From Tenacibaculum haliotis (lineage in GTDB: Bacteria; Bacteroidota; Bacteroidia; Flavobacteriales; Flavobacteriaceae), in contig NZ_JAOBTH010000027.1 of assembly GCF_025215075.1 (NCBI RefSeq), positions 248,001 through 312,000 of the forward strand: a DNA stretch of 64,000 bases, read 5' to 3'. Under the pieces are notes generated by a model. That model ran no database searches and was not told where the DNA came from. It was given only the letters and a program-made list of their open reading frames with translations. A program made the position numbers and the translations under genes. Shown in pieces: positions 27,491 through 36,405 of the stretch (the first letter of the stretch is position 1; every line of letters begins with the position of its first letter).

Positions 27491-29329
27491 CTATACGTTT
27501 GTTGCTATTTTAGAATTAGATGCTTTTAACAAGCGATTTTTCAAGTCGAAAATCCCTAGAATCTGGTCGTTCCCTTTAGTAGCCAAAATATTATTACCAG
27601 ACAATGCTACTTTATATCCTTTTTGATTTAAATAAGAGAATAAAGCATGTTTATGCCCAAAATCCATTCTGGTAATAGTTTTTGCAAAATGTGAACAAAT
27701 AAGAGCTGGCTCAGTAATTTCTTTCGCGTCTACTAACTCAGATGTTAGCAATACATAAACTTTTATTCCTTTAAAATTTAAAGGAGCATAACAACTCGAT
27801 ACAACGACACCATTAGCTACAAAAGAAAAATAATGCCCTGGATCATTTTCTGTTTCAATCTTTGGCATTGTTAAATCTTCAATATCATATTTTTCGCCCA
27901 TTTTTTTTAAAGCTAAAGAAGCTTCTAAAAATTGTTCTGGAATTCCGCTTTGTTTATTTGCCCATGCCCAAAGCCATGATTGTTCTTTTTCAGAATATGT
28001 TCCTAGCACCTGCATTCTAAAAACATGCTCACCATATGTTACCGTTCCTTCTAACATATCACAAGACCAACCTAAATCTTCAACAACTTCTTGAAAATGG
28101 TCTTGACGTTCAAAAGTTAATGCTACCGACTGGTTATGTAATTGTGATAAATTTACTTTGGGTTGTTCATTTTTCGACCCCTCTTTTATTTGCTCTTCTT
28201 CCCTTCTATTAACTAAATCTGTACCTGGATATTCAAATGAAATATTATTAATTTCAGATCGAAAAAAAATATTTTCAATCCTTTCTTTGAATATTATTGG
28301 CATTGATACTTTCTTTAATTTATTACTTTCAGAAAATGCTTGTGGTCCAATAGAGTCTACACTTTCTGGAATACTCAAAAACGCTAAGTTATTCCCAGCA
28401 AAAGCAGATTCTCCTATTTTTTTAAGACTTAATGGTAATTTTACTTCTGTAATGCCACTATTAGAAAAACAGTAGTTTGGTATTTCTATCATATTTTCGG
28501 AAAGAGTCAATGTCGAAATAGTATTTCTAGAAAAAGCCCCATCTCCAATTACAACAAGGCTATTTGGCAACGTAAGTGTTTTTAATTGATTTCCATAAAA
28601 AGCATCTTCACCTACTTCAATTAAACCTTCTGGTAAATTAATATGAGTAAGTTTATTACCATCTAATGCTTGCTTTCCTATACTTAACAATGTTTTAGGA
28701 AGTACTACTTTCTCTAAATTCATTTCTTGAAATGAATACGGAGCTAATTTTGTTACCTTTTTATTGTTAATCAGTTCAGGAATTACAATTGTTGTTTGGT
28801 CATCATTGTACTTAGTAATTGTTATTGCCCCATTAACTTCTTCGAATGAAAAAGCATTTTTATTTTTACTAAAATCAACAGAGGGGCCATTTAGGTTTTC
28901 ATCTGCTTCTGAAAAACGCTCTAAATTATCCTCCAATAATGTAATAATACGTTTAGTTCTACTTTCTATCGCATCAGCATTAATAACTGGGCTATGATCT
29001 ATTTTTAAAACCCCTTCTTCGAAATTAATCGCATTCTCTGGGTTACTTTCATTTTTACTGTTTTCAATAACAATTTTTCTCAATCCTTTTCTTAATAATT
29101 CTCCCCCTAGTTCGTCTATATTAATAGCTTTTAGCCCGTCTATTAATGGCTGAAAGTAAACTTTAACAAAAGTATCGTTGTATAAATGTGAAAAACGATC
29201 TTCTTGTAAAGTATCCCATGCGATAGAAATTAGTACATCAAAATTTGCTGCTTTAAAAATCTGCTCTTCAATTTTTGGGTATAACTCATTTTGAAATGCT
29301 TTAATAATTCTTTTTTCTCTTAGTCCCAT
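27491..29329 (-). CDS. Leucine-rich-repeat (BspA-like) multidomain protein
   Basis: There is no signal peptide. Residues 1-136 are a domain also found alone in the gene at 30608-31018 (about 55% identity by eye). Residues ~165-360 hold about eight LRR_5/BspA repeats of ~23 residues (patterns such as LTHINLPEGLIEVGEDAFYG). The C-terminal ~210 residues include WLWAWANKQSG and resemble DUF6882, an assignment from memory. Cytoplasmic BspA-like proteins are unusual; most are surface proteins. A -7 element lies 45 bases upstream. Function is unknown; a recognition or scaffold role fits the repeats. Confidence 0.78.
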   Translation of the reverse strand: MGLREKRIIKAFQNELYPKIEEQIFKAANFDVLISIAWDTLQEDRFSHLYNDTFVKVYFQPLIDGLKAINIDELGGELLRKGLRKIVIENSKNESNPENAINFEEGVLKIDHSPVINADAIESRTKRIITLLEDNLERFSEADENLNGPSVDFSKNKNAFSFEEVNGAITITKYNDDQTTIVIPELINNKKVTKLAPYSFQEMNLEKVVLPKTLLSIGKQALDGNKLTHINLPEGLIEVGEDAFYGNQLKTLTLPNSLVVIGDGAFSRNTISTLTLSENMIEIPNYCFSNSGITEVKLPLSLKKIGESAFAGNNLAFLSIPESVDSIGPQAFSESNKLKKVSMPIIFKERIENIFFRSEINNISFEYPGTDLVNRREEEQIKEGSKNEQPKVNLSQLHNQSVALTFERQDHFQEVVEDLGWSCDMLEGTVTYGEHVFRMQVLGTYSEKEQSWLWAWANKQSGIPEQFLEASLALKKMGEKYDIEDLTMPKIETENDPGHYFSFVANGVVVSSCYAPLNFKGIKVYVLLTSELVDAKEITEPALICSHFAKTITRMDFGHKHALFSYLNQKGYKVALSGNNILATKGNDQILGIFDLKNRLLKASNSKIATNV

Positions 29330-29373
29330 AATAATATTATGTATGTTTTTTTATAATTTTCTTAATCCTTATT

Positions 29374-29381
29374 CAAATATA
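29374..29381 (-). promoter_or_regulatory. -7 promoter element of the LRR protein gene
   Basis: TATATTTG on the minus strand matches TAnnTTTG, 44 bases before ATG 29329. It would drive the LRR and M48-TerB genes. Confidence 0.55.
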
Positions 29382-29446
29382 AAGTCTAATGATTAGCTCC
29401 CTTTTATTGCTTTTATATACGCAGTAATTTATTTTATAAGCGTATT

Positions 29447-30091
29447 TCACAAAACTGATTCAATTTTCTCTACTAGAATATTTTTTAATTTTTCTGGTAG
29501 TGCTTTTTTAGTGTCAATAGACATCTCTAAAACATTATCTACCTTCTTTACTTTAAAGTTTGCTGCTTGAACAATAGTTATACTTGTTATAGTTTTCCAA
29601 ATATCTAATGCCATTGAGTCATTACACACCAATACTACTGCTTGTAAAAGAGAGTTTACTATATCTTTACAATTCAACCGAACGTTTAACTCTTGTAATG
29701 CAACTTTATCTACACTTAAATTAATTGGTACATTTAATGTTTTTTGTTGTTTATTAATCCATCTTTTTAACTCTAAACCACTTATTGTTTCATTAGAATT
29801 AATGGGTCTGCTCACACTACCGTCAGACAATGCTACAACTAATTGTTTCGGATATTTAATACCTAATAAACAAACCTCCTGAACATTAAAAAAGAAAACT
29901 TCATTGTTTTGAGTTCTTAAACATACCGCTATTTGATATTCTTCTTTTAATACATCAACAATAAAACCTTCTAAATATGTTCCGTTTTTAAGCGTTAAAG
30001 TAATCGCTACTTCTTCTTTCTCTTTAAAAATAAGATCTATTATTGCAGCAGGTGATTTTGCCTTAAACTTATTTATATATGATGTTTCCAT
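29447..30091 (-). CDS. Hypothetical protein with Sm-like N-terminal region
   Basis: The 214-residue soluble protein has no family I can name. The N-terminal ~75 residues follow an Sm/LSm-like strand pattern: VAITLTLKNGTYLEGFIVDVLKEE, then AVCLRT, then FFFNVQEVCLLGI. The C-terminal part is helical with a KALPEKLKNILVEKIE tail. It lies between the LRR protein and the paralogue of that protein's N-terminus, all on one strand. The Sm-like reading is inference from strand spacing and the KNGTYLEG turn. Confidence 0.65.
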   Translation of the reverse strand: METSYINKFKAKSPAAIIDLIFKEKEEVAITLTLKNGTYLEGFIVDVLKEEYQIAVCLRTQNNEVFFFNVQEVCLLGIKYPKQLVVALSDGSVSRPINSNETISGLELKRWINKQQKTLNVPINLSVDKVALQELNVRLNCKDIVNSLLQAVVLVCNDSMALDIWKTITSITIVQAANFKVKKVDNVLEMSIDTKKALPEKLKNILVEKIESVL

Positions 30092-30464
30092 TCTTTTTTA
30101 TTTAATTATTGAGCCTAAATAAAACTTTACTAGTTTTATAATTTTAAAGAGACAGGTATTGTTCTTATTTAGAAAAAAATAAGGTGCAAGAAAATGTTAA
30201 AGTGAAATAGCCATAAAACGATTAATTAACAAACCTTTTTAATATTTTTTGAAGTTAAATAAGCTCTAGAGTTTCCTTCTTTATAATAAGGCCTATGCAA
30301 TTTTTTTTATTTAGCATCCCATTCAAATACTATTGAAACTGTTTTTATTTCTACCAATCTTAACGCTACTAGAAACAGGTTGAAATTTACATTCGTTGTA
30401 TTAAAGTTACGTTTGAACACAACAATTTCATATTTTACTTTATGATGTAACTCTAAATACTCCA

Positions 30465-30557
30465 CTAATTTTTTTTAGCAACTTTAGTTGCTATACCACA
30501 TGAATAAAACGTACTGATAACTAGTAAAAATACTCCTAGGTATAGCCCTTTTAACAT
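30465..30557 (-). CDS. Probable 30-residue lipoprotein
   Basis: The open frame from ATG 30557 to TAG 30465 encodes Met, a short basic start (MLKG), a hydrophobic core (LYLGVFLLVISTF) and a lipobox-like YSC with Cys20, then a ten-residue basic tail (GIATKVAKKN). The layout matches tiny entericidin-like lipoproteins. An A-rich stretch precedes the ATG. It could be an isolated random frame, but a signal peptide with a correctly placed cysteine is hard to get by chance. Confidence 0.5.
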   Translation of the reverse strand: MLKGLYLGVFLLVISTFYSCGIATKVAKKN

Positions 30558-30568
30558 ATCTTTTTTTT

Positions 30569-30603
30569 AAAGCCTCCTTTTTTAAATTAAAAAAGGAGGC
30601 TTT
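30569..30603. terminator. Strong 17-bp hairpin of uncertain direction
   Basis: A perfect 17-bp stem (30569-30585 with 30587-30603) follows the stop of the 136-residue gene. The T-rich tail is on the plus strand (ATTTTTATAA), so it is formally a plus-strand terminator, although the flanking genes are on the minus strand, where an A run follows the stem. It might instead protect the 3' end of the minus-strand mRNA. Confidence 0.6.
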
Positions 30604-30607
30604 ATTT

Positions 30608-31018
30608 TTATAAATTATTTTCTAATAAGCTAGTAAGTACCTTAGTTCTTGAACTTACATCATCCGCATTTAAAATCGGACTATGGTTTATTTGTAAAAC
30701 CCCTTCTGAAAAAGTATATGCATTTGTAGGATTGTGATGATTGTCGTTATTAACAATTACTACTTTTTTTAAGCTTTCTTTCAAAGCTTCTTTACCCATA
30801 TCATCTGCCGTTATAGCTGAAAAGCTTTCAATTAATGGCTGAAAGTAAATTTTAGGATAGCTATCGCTATATAAATGTAAAAAACGATCTTCAAATAAAG
30901 TTTCCCACGCTGTTTCTAAAGTAATATCAAAACCAGCTGCTACATTAATTTGTTCTTTTAAAGCTGGATATTGCTCCTCTTGAAACGTTTTTGTAAATCT
31001 CTTTTCTTTAAGTCCCAT
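30608..31018 (-). CDS. Stand-alone paralogue of the LRR protein's N-terminal domain
   Basis: This 136-residue soluble protein aligns without gaps to residues 1-136 of the LRR protein at 27491-29329. Shared blocks include EDRF, HLY, YFQPLI, NADxxxSRTK and a terminal L(L)E(D/N)NL, with about 75 identities by eye. It stops exactly where the shared domain ends, so it is a complete domain rather than a random truncation. The family is not recognised by name. It carries its own -7 element (31054-31061) and is followed by a hairpin. It may titrate or pair with the larger protein; that is inference. Confidence 0.75.
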   Translation of the reverse strand: MGLKEKRFTKTFQEEQYPALKEQINVAAGFDITLETAWETLFEDRFLHLYSDSYPKIYFQPLIESFSAITADDMGKEALKESLKKVVIVNNDNHHNPTNAYTFSEGVLQINHSPILNADDVSSRTKVLTSLLENNL

Positions 31019-31053
31019 TTTAATTGTTTTAAGGTTATTTTTAATTTATACCT

Positions 31054-31061
31054 CAAAACTA
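31054..31061 (-). promoter_or_regulatory. -7 promoter element of the 136-residue paralogue
   Basis: TAGTTTTG on the minus strand fits TAnnTTTG, 35 bases before ATG 31018. Confidence 0.5.
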
Positions 31062-31100
31062 TATCGAAAAAATAGTTTTTAAAAAACAGTTTTATAATCG

Positions 31101-31856
31101 TTACTTCTTGTTTTGTATTTGCTGAAATTGATTTAGAAACTGCTTTAAATAACTCTTTTTTCTAGATGCTAATGGTATCTTCTCTCCTCCTGTTAACACA
31201 ACTGTATTTGTTGTTACCGAAGCTATATATTTTATATTTATTAAATGAGATTGATGTATTCTAACAAAAGTATGTTCGCTTAAAATATTTTCGTAATATT
31301 TTAAGTTTCTTGCACTCATTATTTTTTTTCTTTTAGTATGAAAGGTAGTATAGCTCCCATCTGATTGACAGCGTATAATTTCATCTACTTGCAAAAAATG
31401 TTGTTCATCTGTTGTTTTTATTAGCAGTGTTTTCTGTGCTTCTTTTTTATCTAACTCAACAACCTTATCTACAACCTTTAAATAATGTTGTTCTTTTTCA
31501 TAACCAATTCTAAAACGTTCTATACACTTACTTAACTCATCTGAATCTATTGGTTTTAATAAATAATCAACAGTATCAAACTTTATAGCTTTTATAGCAA
31601 ACTCATCAAAAGCAGTTGTAAATATTATTTTAAAATTAATAGTTTCTAGGGCTTCTAATATTTGAAAAGCAGTACCCCCTATTAATTCTATATCCATAAA
31701 AACCAAATCTGGTGTATTGTTTTTTAAGAATACAATAGCATCATTTACATTATCTATTGTTGCTATAATTTCAATATCTTTTTGGGTATATTGAATTAGT
31801 TTACTTAAGGTATTTAAGGCATTAAACTCATCTTCTATTAATACTGTCTTTATCAT
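31101..31856 (-). CDS. LytTR-family response regulator
   Basis: The 251-residue regulator has an N-terminal receiver domain with acidic pocket Glu8-Asp9, phospho-acceptor Asp55 (VFMDIEL) and the conserved Lys in LLKPID, then a C-terminal LytTR DNA-binding domain (about 145-245, with ARNLKYYENIL and FVRIHQSHLINI). Its ATG is adjacent to the stop of the sensor kinase gene upstream, so the two form a two-component pair. Such pairs often regulate few, nearby or membrane-related genes. Confidence 0.93.
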   Translation of the reverse strand: MIKTVLIEDEFNALNTLSKLIQYTQKDIEIIATIDNVNDAIVFLKNNTPDLVFMDIELIGGTAFQILEALETINFKIIFTTAFDEFAIKAIKFDTVDYLLKPIDSDELSKCIERFRIGYEKEQHYLKVVDKVVELDKKEAQKTLLIKTTDEQHFLQVDEIIRCQSDGSYTTFHTKRKKIMSARNLKYYENILSEHTFVRIHQSHLINIKYIASVTTNTVVLTGGEKIPLASRKKSYLKQFLNQFQQIQNKK

Positions 31857-33707
31857 TTATACGGTAAGTTTAAAAAACACTTTTGTTCCTATTGATTTTT
31901 TTTCATCATTATATAAATCTTCAATCTTAAAAGACTTTTCCTCTCCTTTGCCTCTTGTTTTTAATCGTTCTATAAAAACAGCTGTTGCATGCAATTTTTC
32001 TGATACTTTAACATCTTTTTGTTTTATAGTTCTTCCAACCCCATTATCAAGAATTTCAAAATACAAACCCTCTTTTTCTTTATCAATTTTTAAAGCTAAA
32101 ACTCCGTCTGTTTTTTTTCCTTTAAGACCATACTCAATCGCATTCTCTACAAAAGGCTGCAAAAGCATTGGAGGCATTTTAAGTTCTTTTATATTACAAT
32201 TCTCTGATATATCTATTGTATACTTAAATGCATTATTAAAACGTAGTTGTTGTGTTTCAATATAATTAGAAATCATTTTAATTTCTTCTTCTAATGATAT
32301 TTCTTCTTTTCTAACATAATCAAAATTCTGACGAATTAATTTAGAGAACTTAGCTATATAATTCGAAGATTTTAAAAAATCCCCTTCTAAGATGATGTTT
32401 TGAATTGCTGCCAGAGTATTAAATATAAAGTGAGGATTCATTTGTACTCTTAACAAACGTTGCTCTAACTTCGATGCTTTATTTAAAGCTCTTAGTTTAT
32501 TATTGTAATTAAAAAAAACAGCTATAATAAGTAGTAATACTAACGAAACAATAACACTTACACCTAAAAACAGATTTTGCTTACTTGTTTCTTTTTGATG
32601 TTTTAAAGCGATCTCCTTTTCTTTTACTTTATAATTTACATTCGCAAAATGAAGTAGTTTTTCTTTCTCACTTTTATTCAATTGAATTTTAACACTATCA
32701 CGTATAATTTGATGAAATAAAGCTTCTTCAAAGTTTTTTTCTAAAAGAGCAACAGCTATTAATTTATCTCTAATGTCTGTTTCTTCTTCTATGTTACCTT
32801 TATCTCTATAAATATTTAACGCCTTCTTATAATTTACTTTAGCAGAATCTAATCTATTCGTTACTAAAAACAAAGCTCCTAAACCTTTATAAGGTGCTGC
32901 ATTTATAGCTTTAATATTTTTATTTAAAGTAATAGCTCCTCTTAGAAATTTTTCTGATTGCTTAAACTCCCTCGCTTCTAAATAAGTAAATCCTATATTA
33001 TTTAAAACCCGTACAATAGTTTTAGGATCCTTAATTTTCTCACTTAATTTTAAAGCTTCTGAAAATTTTTGCAATGCTTTATTATATTCTTTTAACTGTA
33101 AATGTATCGTTGCTATATTTCCTTTTACAGCAATAATAGATATAATGTCTTCTGTGTTTGAAAATAGTTTTTCCGATTGCTTTATATATAAAAACGCTTT
33201 TTTGTAATCTTTTAACCTAAAATGTAATTGAAATAATTGATTGTTTGCTTTTGCCTGTAATCTATTATTATTTATAAGTTCACCAATATGCAAAGCCTCG
33301 ATAGCGTATTCTTGTGCTTTTTCAAATTCTCTTAATTTAATACAGGTGTTACTTAACGTTATTAAACTTCTCCCTTTATTATAGTTATCGTTAAATTTAG
33401 AAAATAGCGTGTATGTTTTTAAATGAATATTTTTTGCTTTTATAAACTCATCATTCAAATAATACACTTCCCCTTTTTCAAATAAAAGTAGCGCTTCTTC
33501 CGCAGTATTTAAGTCAGTAACATTTAACAGTAAACTATCAATTCTTTTTATTGCTTTTTCAGGTTGCTTTTGAGAGTCTTTTTGTAATGTTAACAATTGC
33601 TTTTCTAATACTGATCTAATACTATTAGGCTTAGAACATCTTATTGCAAACACACAAAAAACAAACACAAAAACAACTTGTAAAAAACGCTTAAAAGTGG
33701 AATACAT
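31857..33707 (-). CDS. LytS-type histidine kinase with TPR sensor region
   Basis: The 616-residue protein has an N-terminal hydrophobic signal with a cysteine in lipobox-like position (AIRCSKP, Cys24; Arg before it is unusual). Tetratricopeptide repeats run over residues ~35-330, followed by one membrane span (about 377-400), a short coiled coil and a His_kinase domain with phospho-acceptor His in MNPHFIFNTL. N-box FVENAIEYGLKG and G-box ILDNGVGR form the ATPase. The TPRs should lie in the periplasm. The partner LytTR regulator follows directly. Confidence 0.92.
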   Translation of the reverse strand: MYSTFKRFLQVVFVFVFCVFAIRCSKPNSIRSVLEKQLLTLQKDSQKQPEKAIKRIDSLLLNVTDLNTAEEALLLFEKGEVYYLNDEFIKAKNIHLKTYTLFSKFNDNYNKGRSLITLSNTCIKLREFEKAQEYAIEALHIGELINNNRLQAKANNQLFQLHFRLKDYKKAFLYIKQSEKLFSNTEDIISIIAVKGNIATIHLQLKEYNKALQKFSEALKLSEKIKDPKTIVRVLNNIGFTYLEAREFKQSEKFLRGAITLNKNIKAINAAPYKGLGALFLVTNRLDSAKVNYKKALNIYRDKGNIEEETDIRDKLIAVALLEKNFEEALFHQIIRDSVKIQLNKSEKEKLLHFANVNYKVKEKEIALKHQKETSKQNLFLGVSVIVSLVLLLIIAVFFNYNNKLRALNKASKLEQRLLRVQMNPHFIFNTLAAIQNIILEGDFLKSSNYIAKFSKLIRQNFDYVRKEEISLEEEIKMISNYIETQQLRFNNAFKYTIDISENCNIKELKMPPMLLQPFVENAIEYGLKGKKTDGVLALKIDKEKEGLYFEILDNGVGRTIKQKDVKVSEKLHATAVFIERLKTRGKGEEKSFKIEDLYNDEKKSIGTKVFFKLTV

Positions 33708-33787
33708 AAAAGGTTATTTTATTTTTTTATAACAGCTAAAATAACCATAATAATGGCATATTTTAAAAAATACCACTTACTTTTATT

Positions 33788-33795
33788 CAAATATA
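33788..33795 (-). promoter_or_regulatory. -7 promoter element of the histidine kinase operon
   Basis: TATATTTG on the minus strand, 80 bases before ATG 33707; no clear -33 element seen. Confidence 0.45.
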
Positions 33796-33922
33796 AAATA
33801 GGTAATAGCACTTATAAAATCATTCTCTTAGCAAAAGAAAAACGCTATAATTTTACACTATGAGCTAAAAGAAATAACACTTTATTAGCTTTTGAAGCAC
33901 AAAAAAACATATCTTATTAAAA

Positions 33923-34735
33923 ATGGATAAAGAACACTTAATAAAACAGCAAGAAAAACGTTACAACAACTTAAATTTTGCAGTAGCTATAAAGAAAGAT
34001 AACAACGGCATCATTCAAAATTTTATTGACAGCGAAGAAGAAGCTCGTTTACATGATTTTCAGGGACAATTTTACCCTTCGTTTCATTATGAAATTAACA
34101 GAGTAATGAAAACAAAGATGACAAAAATATCGCAAAAAAATATTTACCTCGCCTATTATTACAGAATAAAATTAGGTATTTGGGATGTACCTAGCAAACT
34201 AAATTTTCCTTTATTTTTGGCTGCTGTAGAAAAAAACATATTAGACAATGACATGGATAAAACCTATGTTAGCGCATCTAAAATGTATTTACTTTTCGAC
34301 TTTAAAAATAATAGTGATTTACCTAAAATAGCAACTCTCTCTTATGAGGATTATATAGCATCAATTAAATTCTTAAATTTAAGTAATAGTTATTTATGCT
34401 ATCCGAATCTACGTAAAAAAAGAATTCGTTTTGCTCCTTTTTTATCAAACAAACTACTTTTAACGCGTATTAAAAATGGCTTATATTTTTATTTAGATAG
34501 TGATTTTGAAACTGCGGCTTCACTTGTTCTTTTGTTATTAGACACTAATGAAACCTCTAAAAAAGCATTACTAAATTTACATAAAAAAGAACTAAAAAAC
34601 ACACAAGTTTGGTTATTAGGGAGTTTTTACAAAGATTTTCAATCTGAAGAGATAAATAAACCTGTTTTAATTGATTTGTATGACAAGTTTCCGAAAGAGT
34701 GGATAGATGAGTATCAAAAAACTAATTACTATTAA
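33923..34735 (+). CDS. Hypothetical protein (270 aa), family not recognised
   Basis: This cytoplasmic protein lacks signal peptide and membrane spans. It is rich in Lys, Asn, Tyr and Phe. The first half has QGQFYPSFHYEINRVM and IYLAYYYRIKLG helices; the second half has strand-like stretches and a LVLLLLDTNETSKKALL segment. I recognise no catalytic motif. It converges with the lipoprotein gene at 34732, overlapping by 4 bases, and diverges from the histidine kinase. Confidence 0.7.
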   Translation: MDKEHLIKQQEKRYNNLNFAVAIKKDNNGIIQNFIDSEEEARLHDFQGQFYPSFHYEINRVMKTKMTKISQKNIYLAYYYRIKLGIWDVPSKLNFPLFLAAVEKNILDNDMDKTYVSASKMYLLFDFKNNSDLPKIATLSYEDYIASIKFLNLSNSYLCYPNLRKKRIRFAPFLSNKLLLTRIKNGLYFYLDSDFETAASLVLLLLDTNETSKKALLNLHKKELKNTQVWLLGSFYKDFQSEEINKPVLIDLYDKFPKEWIDEYQKTNYY

Positions 34736-35583
34736 TTTAAAGAAAACTCGTATAATTTTCCGCCTAACGATTTTGTTTTTTCATCTGTAATATAAAGTGT
34801 TATATTGTCTTTAAAACTGACACTTTCTTTCTGAGAAATATATCCTAAAGAAAACTCTTTTACATCACCAGAGAAAAAATCATCATCAACAAAATTGGTA
34901 AATATAAATACCGATTGATGATTTAACAAAGCTACTTTTTTCCCGTTATGAGAAATTGCTGCTGCAGTTATCGAACAGTGTAAATCTGTACAGGTTTTAA
35001 AAGTTGAAATGCGTTTTGCAACATGATTTCCTTTTACTGCAGGAATCTTATATAAGGTAGTTTCACCATACCTACCTTTCACTCTACTTTTTGTAAAAAT
35101 ATATAAAAACCCGCTTTTATACACCAAGCTTTCAGCATCAAAAAAACGATCTTTCTTTTTCGGCGGAAATTTAATTTGATTCGGATATGAAAACTTAATT
35201 TTTTCAACCTCAACTTTATCTTTTATTAATAAATCTTGGTGCTTAATTTTAAGTATTCTTAAATTTTTTCGCTTATTATTATTGTTTCCAAAATCGGCTA
35301 TATATAAGTTTCCTTCTTCATCTGAAGTAATATCTTCCCAATCATTATTTTTAGCTTTTACAATAATCTCTCTAATTATTTTACCTTGGTTATCAACTTC
35401 ATAAATAATTGGCTTATTACCACTATCATTCAACATCCAAAGCAAATCAACGTTTTTTACTTTTTCAATTCCAGAAACTTCATGTAAAGAATTTGGTAAA
35501 TTGGCTAGCACTTTTAATTGCCCAAAATTTTGACAACTAACAAAGCATAATAAAGAAAGATAAATTAGACTTTTTTTTACCAT
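34732..35583 (-). CDS. Beta-propeller-like lipoprotein
   Basis: The 283-residue protein has a lipoprotein signal (CFVSCQN, Cys17). The rest is strand-rich with repeated motifs such as LWMLNDSGNKPIIYEVD, DWEDITSDEEGNLYIADFG and DAESLVYKSGFLYIFTK, which look like propeller blades. I expect an outer- or inner-membrane-anchored periplasmic protein; no active site is evident. An SdiA-regulated-like or NHL-like relation is possible but not established. Confidence 0.7.
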   Translation of the reverse strand: MVKKSLIYLSLLCFVSCQNFGQLKVLANLPNSLHEVSGIEKVKNVDLLWMLNDSGNKPIIYEVDNQGKIIREIIVKAKNNDWEDITSDEEGNLYIADFGNNNNKRKNLRILKIKHQDLLIKDKVEVEKIKFSYPNQIKFPPKKKDRFFDAESLVYKSGFLYIFTKSRVKGRYGETTLYKIPAVKGNHVAKRISTFKTCTDLHCSITAAAISHNGKKVALLNHQSVFIFTNFVDDDFFSGDVKEFSLGYISQKESVSFKDNITLYITDEKTKSLGGKLYEFSLN

Positions 35584-35595
35584 CTATATTTAATT

Positions 35596-36399
35596 TTACC
35601 AACTACCACCAGCACCACCACCGCTAAATCCGCCGCCGCCAAATCCTCCACCGAATCCGCCGCCAAATCCTCCAGACGAGCCACCGAAACCACCACCGCT
35701 TCCAAATCCGCCACGACCTGAATTGCTTAAAATTATGGTTTCTAAAATATCTCTTGATGTTGAGCGTTTGTAATTTCGTTTTCCTCCTCCTCTATTTCCT
35801 TTGTTTCCTCTAGAAATAACGATAAAAAAGATGATGACAATAATTATAAAAAAGATAAAACTTGGGTCAAAACCTTTCGCCTTTTTTTTACGTTCACCTT
35901 TATACTCACCATTTAAAACTTTAAAAATAGCATTCGAACCTGCGTCTAATCCAGCGTAGAAATCACCTCTTTTAAATTGCGGAATAATATAATTTCTGGT
36001 GATTTCACCTACAATTCCGGCTGTTAATTTATGTTCTACTCCGTATCCAGGAGAAATCCATATTTTTCGATCGTTCTTTGCTAAAAGTATAAAAACACCG
36101 TTATCTTCCTTTGCCTGACCAATTCCCCATTTATGTGCCCATCTGGGAGTTAAAATTCCGATACTTTCTCCGTTGGTTGTATCGATAATTCCTACCACAA
36201 TTTGTGTAGAAGTAGTATCTGAGTATTTAACTAATTTATTTTCTAAAGTTGCTTTTTGAGCATCAGAAAGTAAACCAACATAATCGTAAACACTTGTTTG
36301 TTCTTTTGGTTTATCTGGAATTTTATATCCCTGAGAAAATGCTGTTTGAGTAAACAACAATCCGATTACAAAAAATAAAATATGTATAGTTTTCTTCAA
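35596..36399 (-). CDS. TPM-domain protein with glycine-rich C-terminus
   Basis: The 267-residue protein has a signal peptide (cleaved near FSQG), a TPM domain (about 28-165) with VYDYVGLLSDAQKATLE and KNDRKIWISPGYGVEHKLT, a membrane span (about 178-195) and a C-terminal tail of about 40 residues made largely of Gly with Phe and Ser. It is the second of two TPM genes downstream of lemA. This LemA/TPM arrangement is widespread and its function is poorly defined. Confidence 0.9.
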   Translation of the reverse strand: MKKTIHILFFVIGLLFTQTAFSQGYKIPDKPKEQTSVYDYVGLLSDAQKATLENKLVKYSDTTSTQIVVGIIDTTNGESIGILTPRWAHKWGIGQAKEDNGVFILLAKNDRKIWISPGYGVEHKLTAGIVGEITRNYIIPQFKRGDFYAGLDAGSNAIFKVLNGEYKGERKKKAKGFDPSFIFFIIIVIIFFIVISRGNKGNRGGGKRNYKRSTSRDILETIILSNSGRGGFGSGGGFGGSSGGFGGGFGGGFGGGGFSGGGAGGSW

Positions 36400-36405
36400 G
36401 CTTAT

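Larger units (their letters stand above)
30092..30607. other. Intergenic region of about 515 bp
   Basis: This AT-rich spacer separates the 214-residue and 136-residue genes. It holds a probable 30-residue lipoprotein gene (30465-30557, minus) and a strong hairpin (30569-30603). I found no long open frame, tRNA or exact TAnnTTTG element in 30092-30464. Confidence 0.6.

Noticed and set aside
30092-30464. Additional gene in the 515-bp gap
   Set aside because: No frame with plausible start, length and composition was found beyond the tiny lipoprotein.
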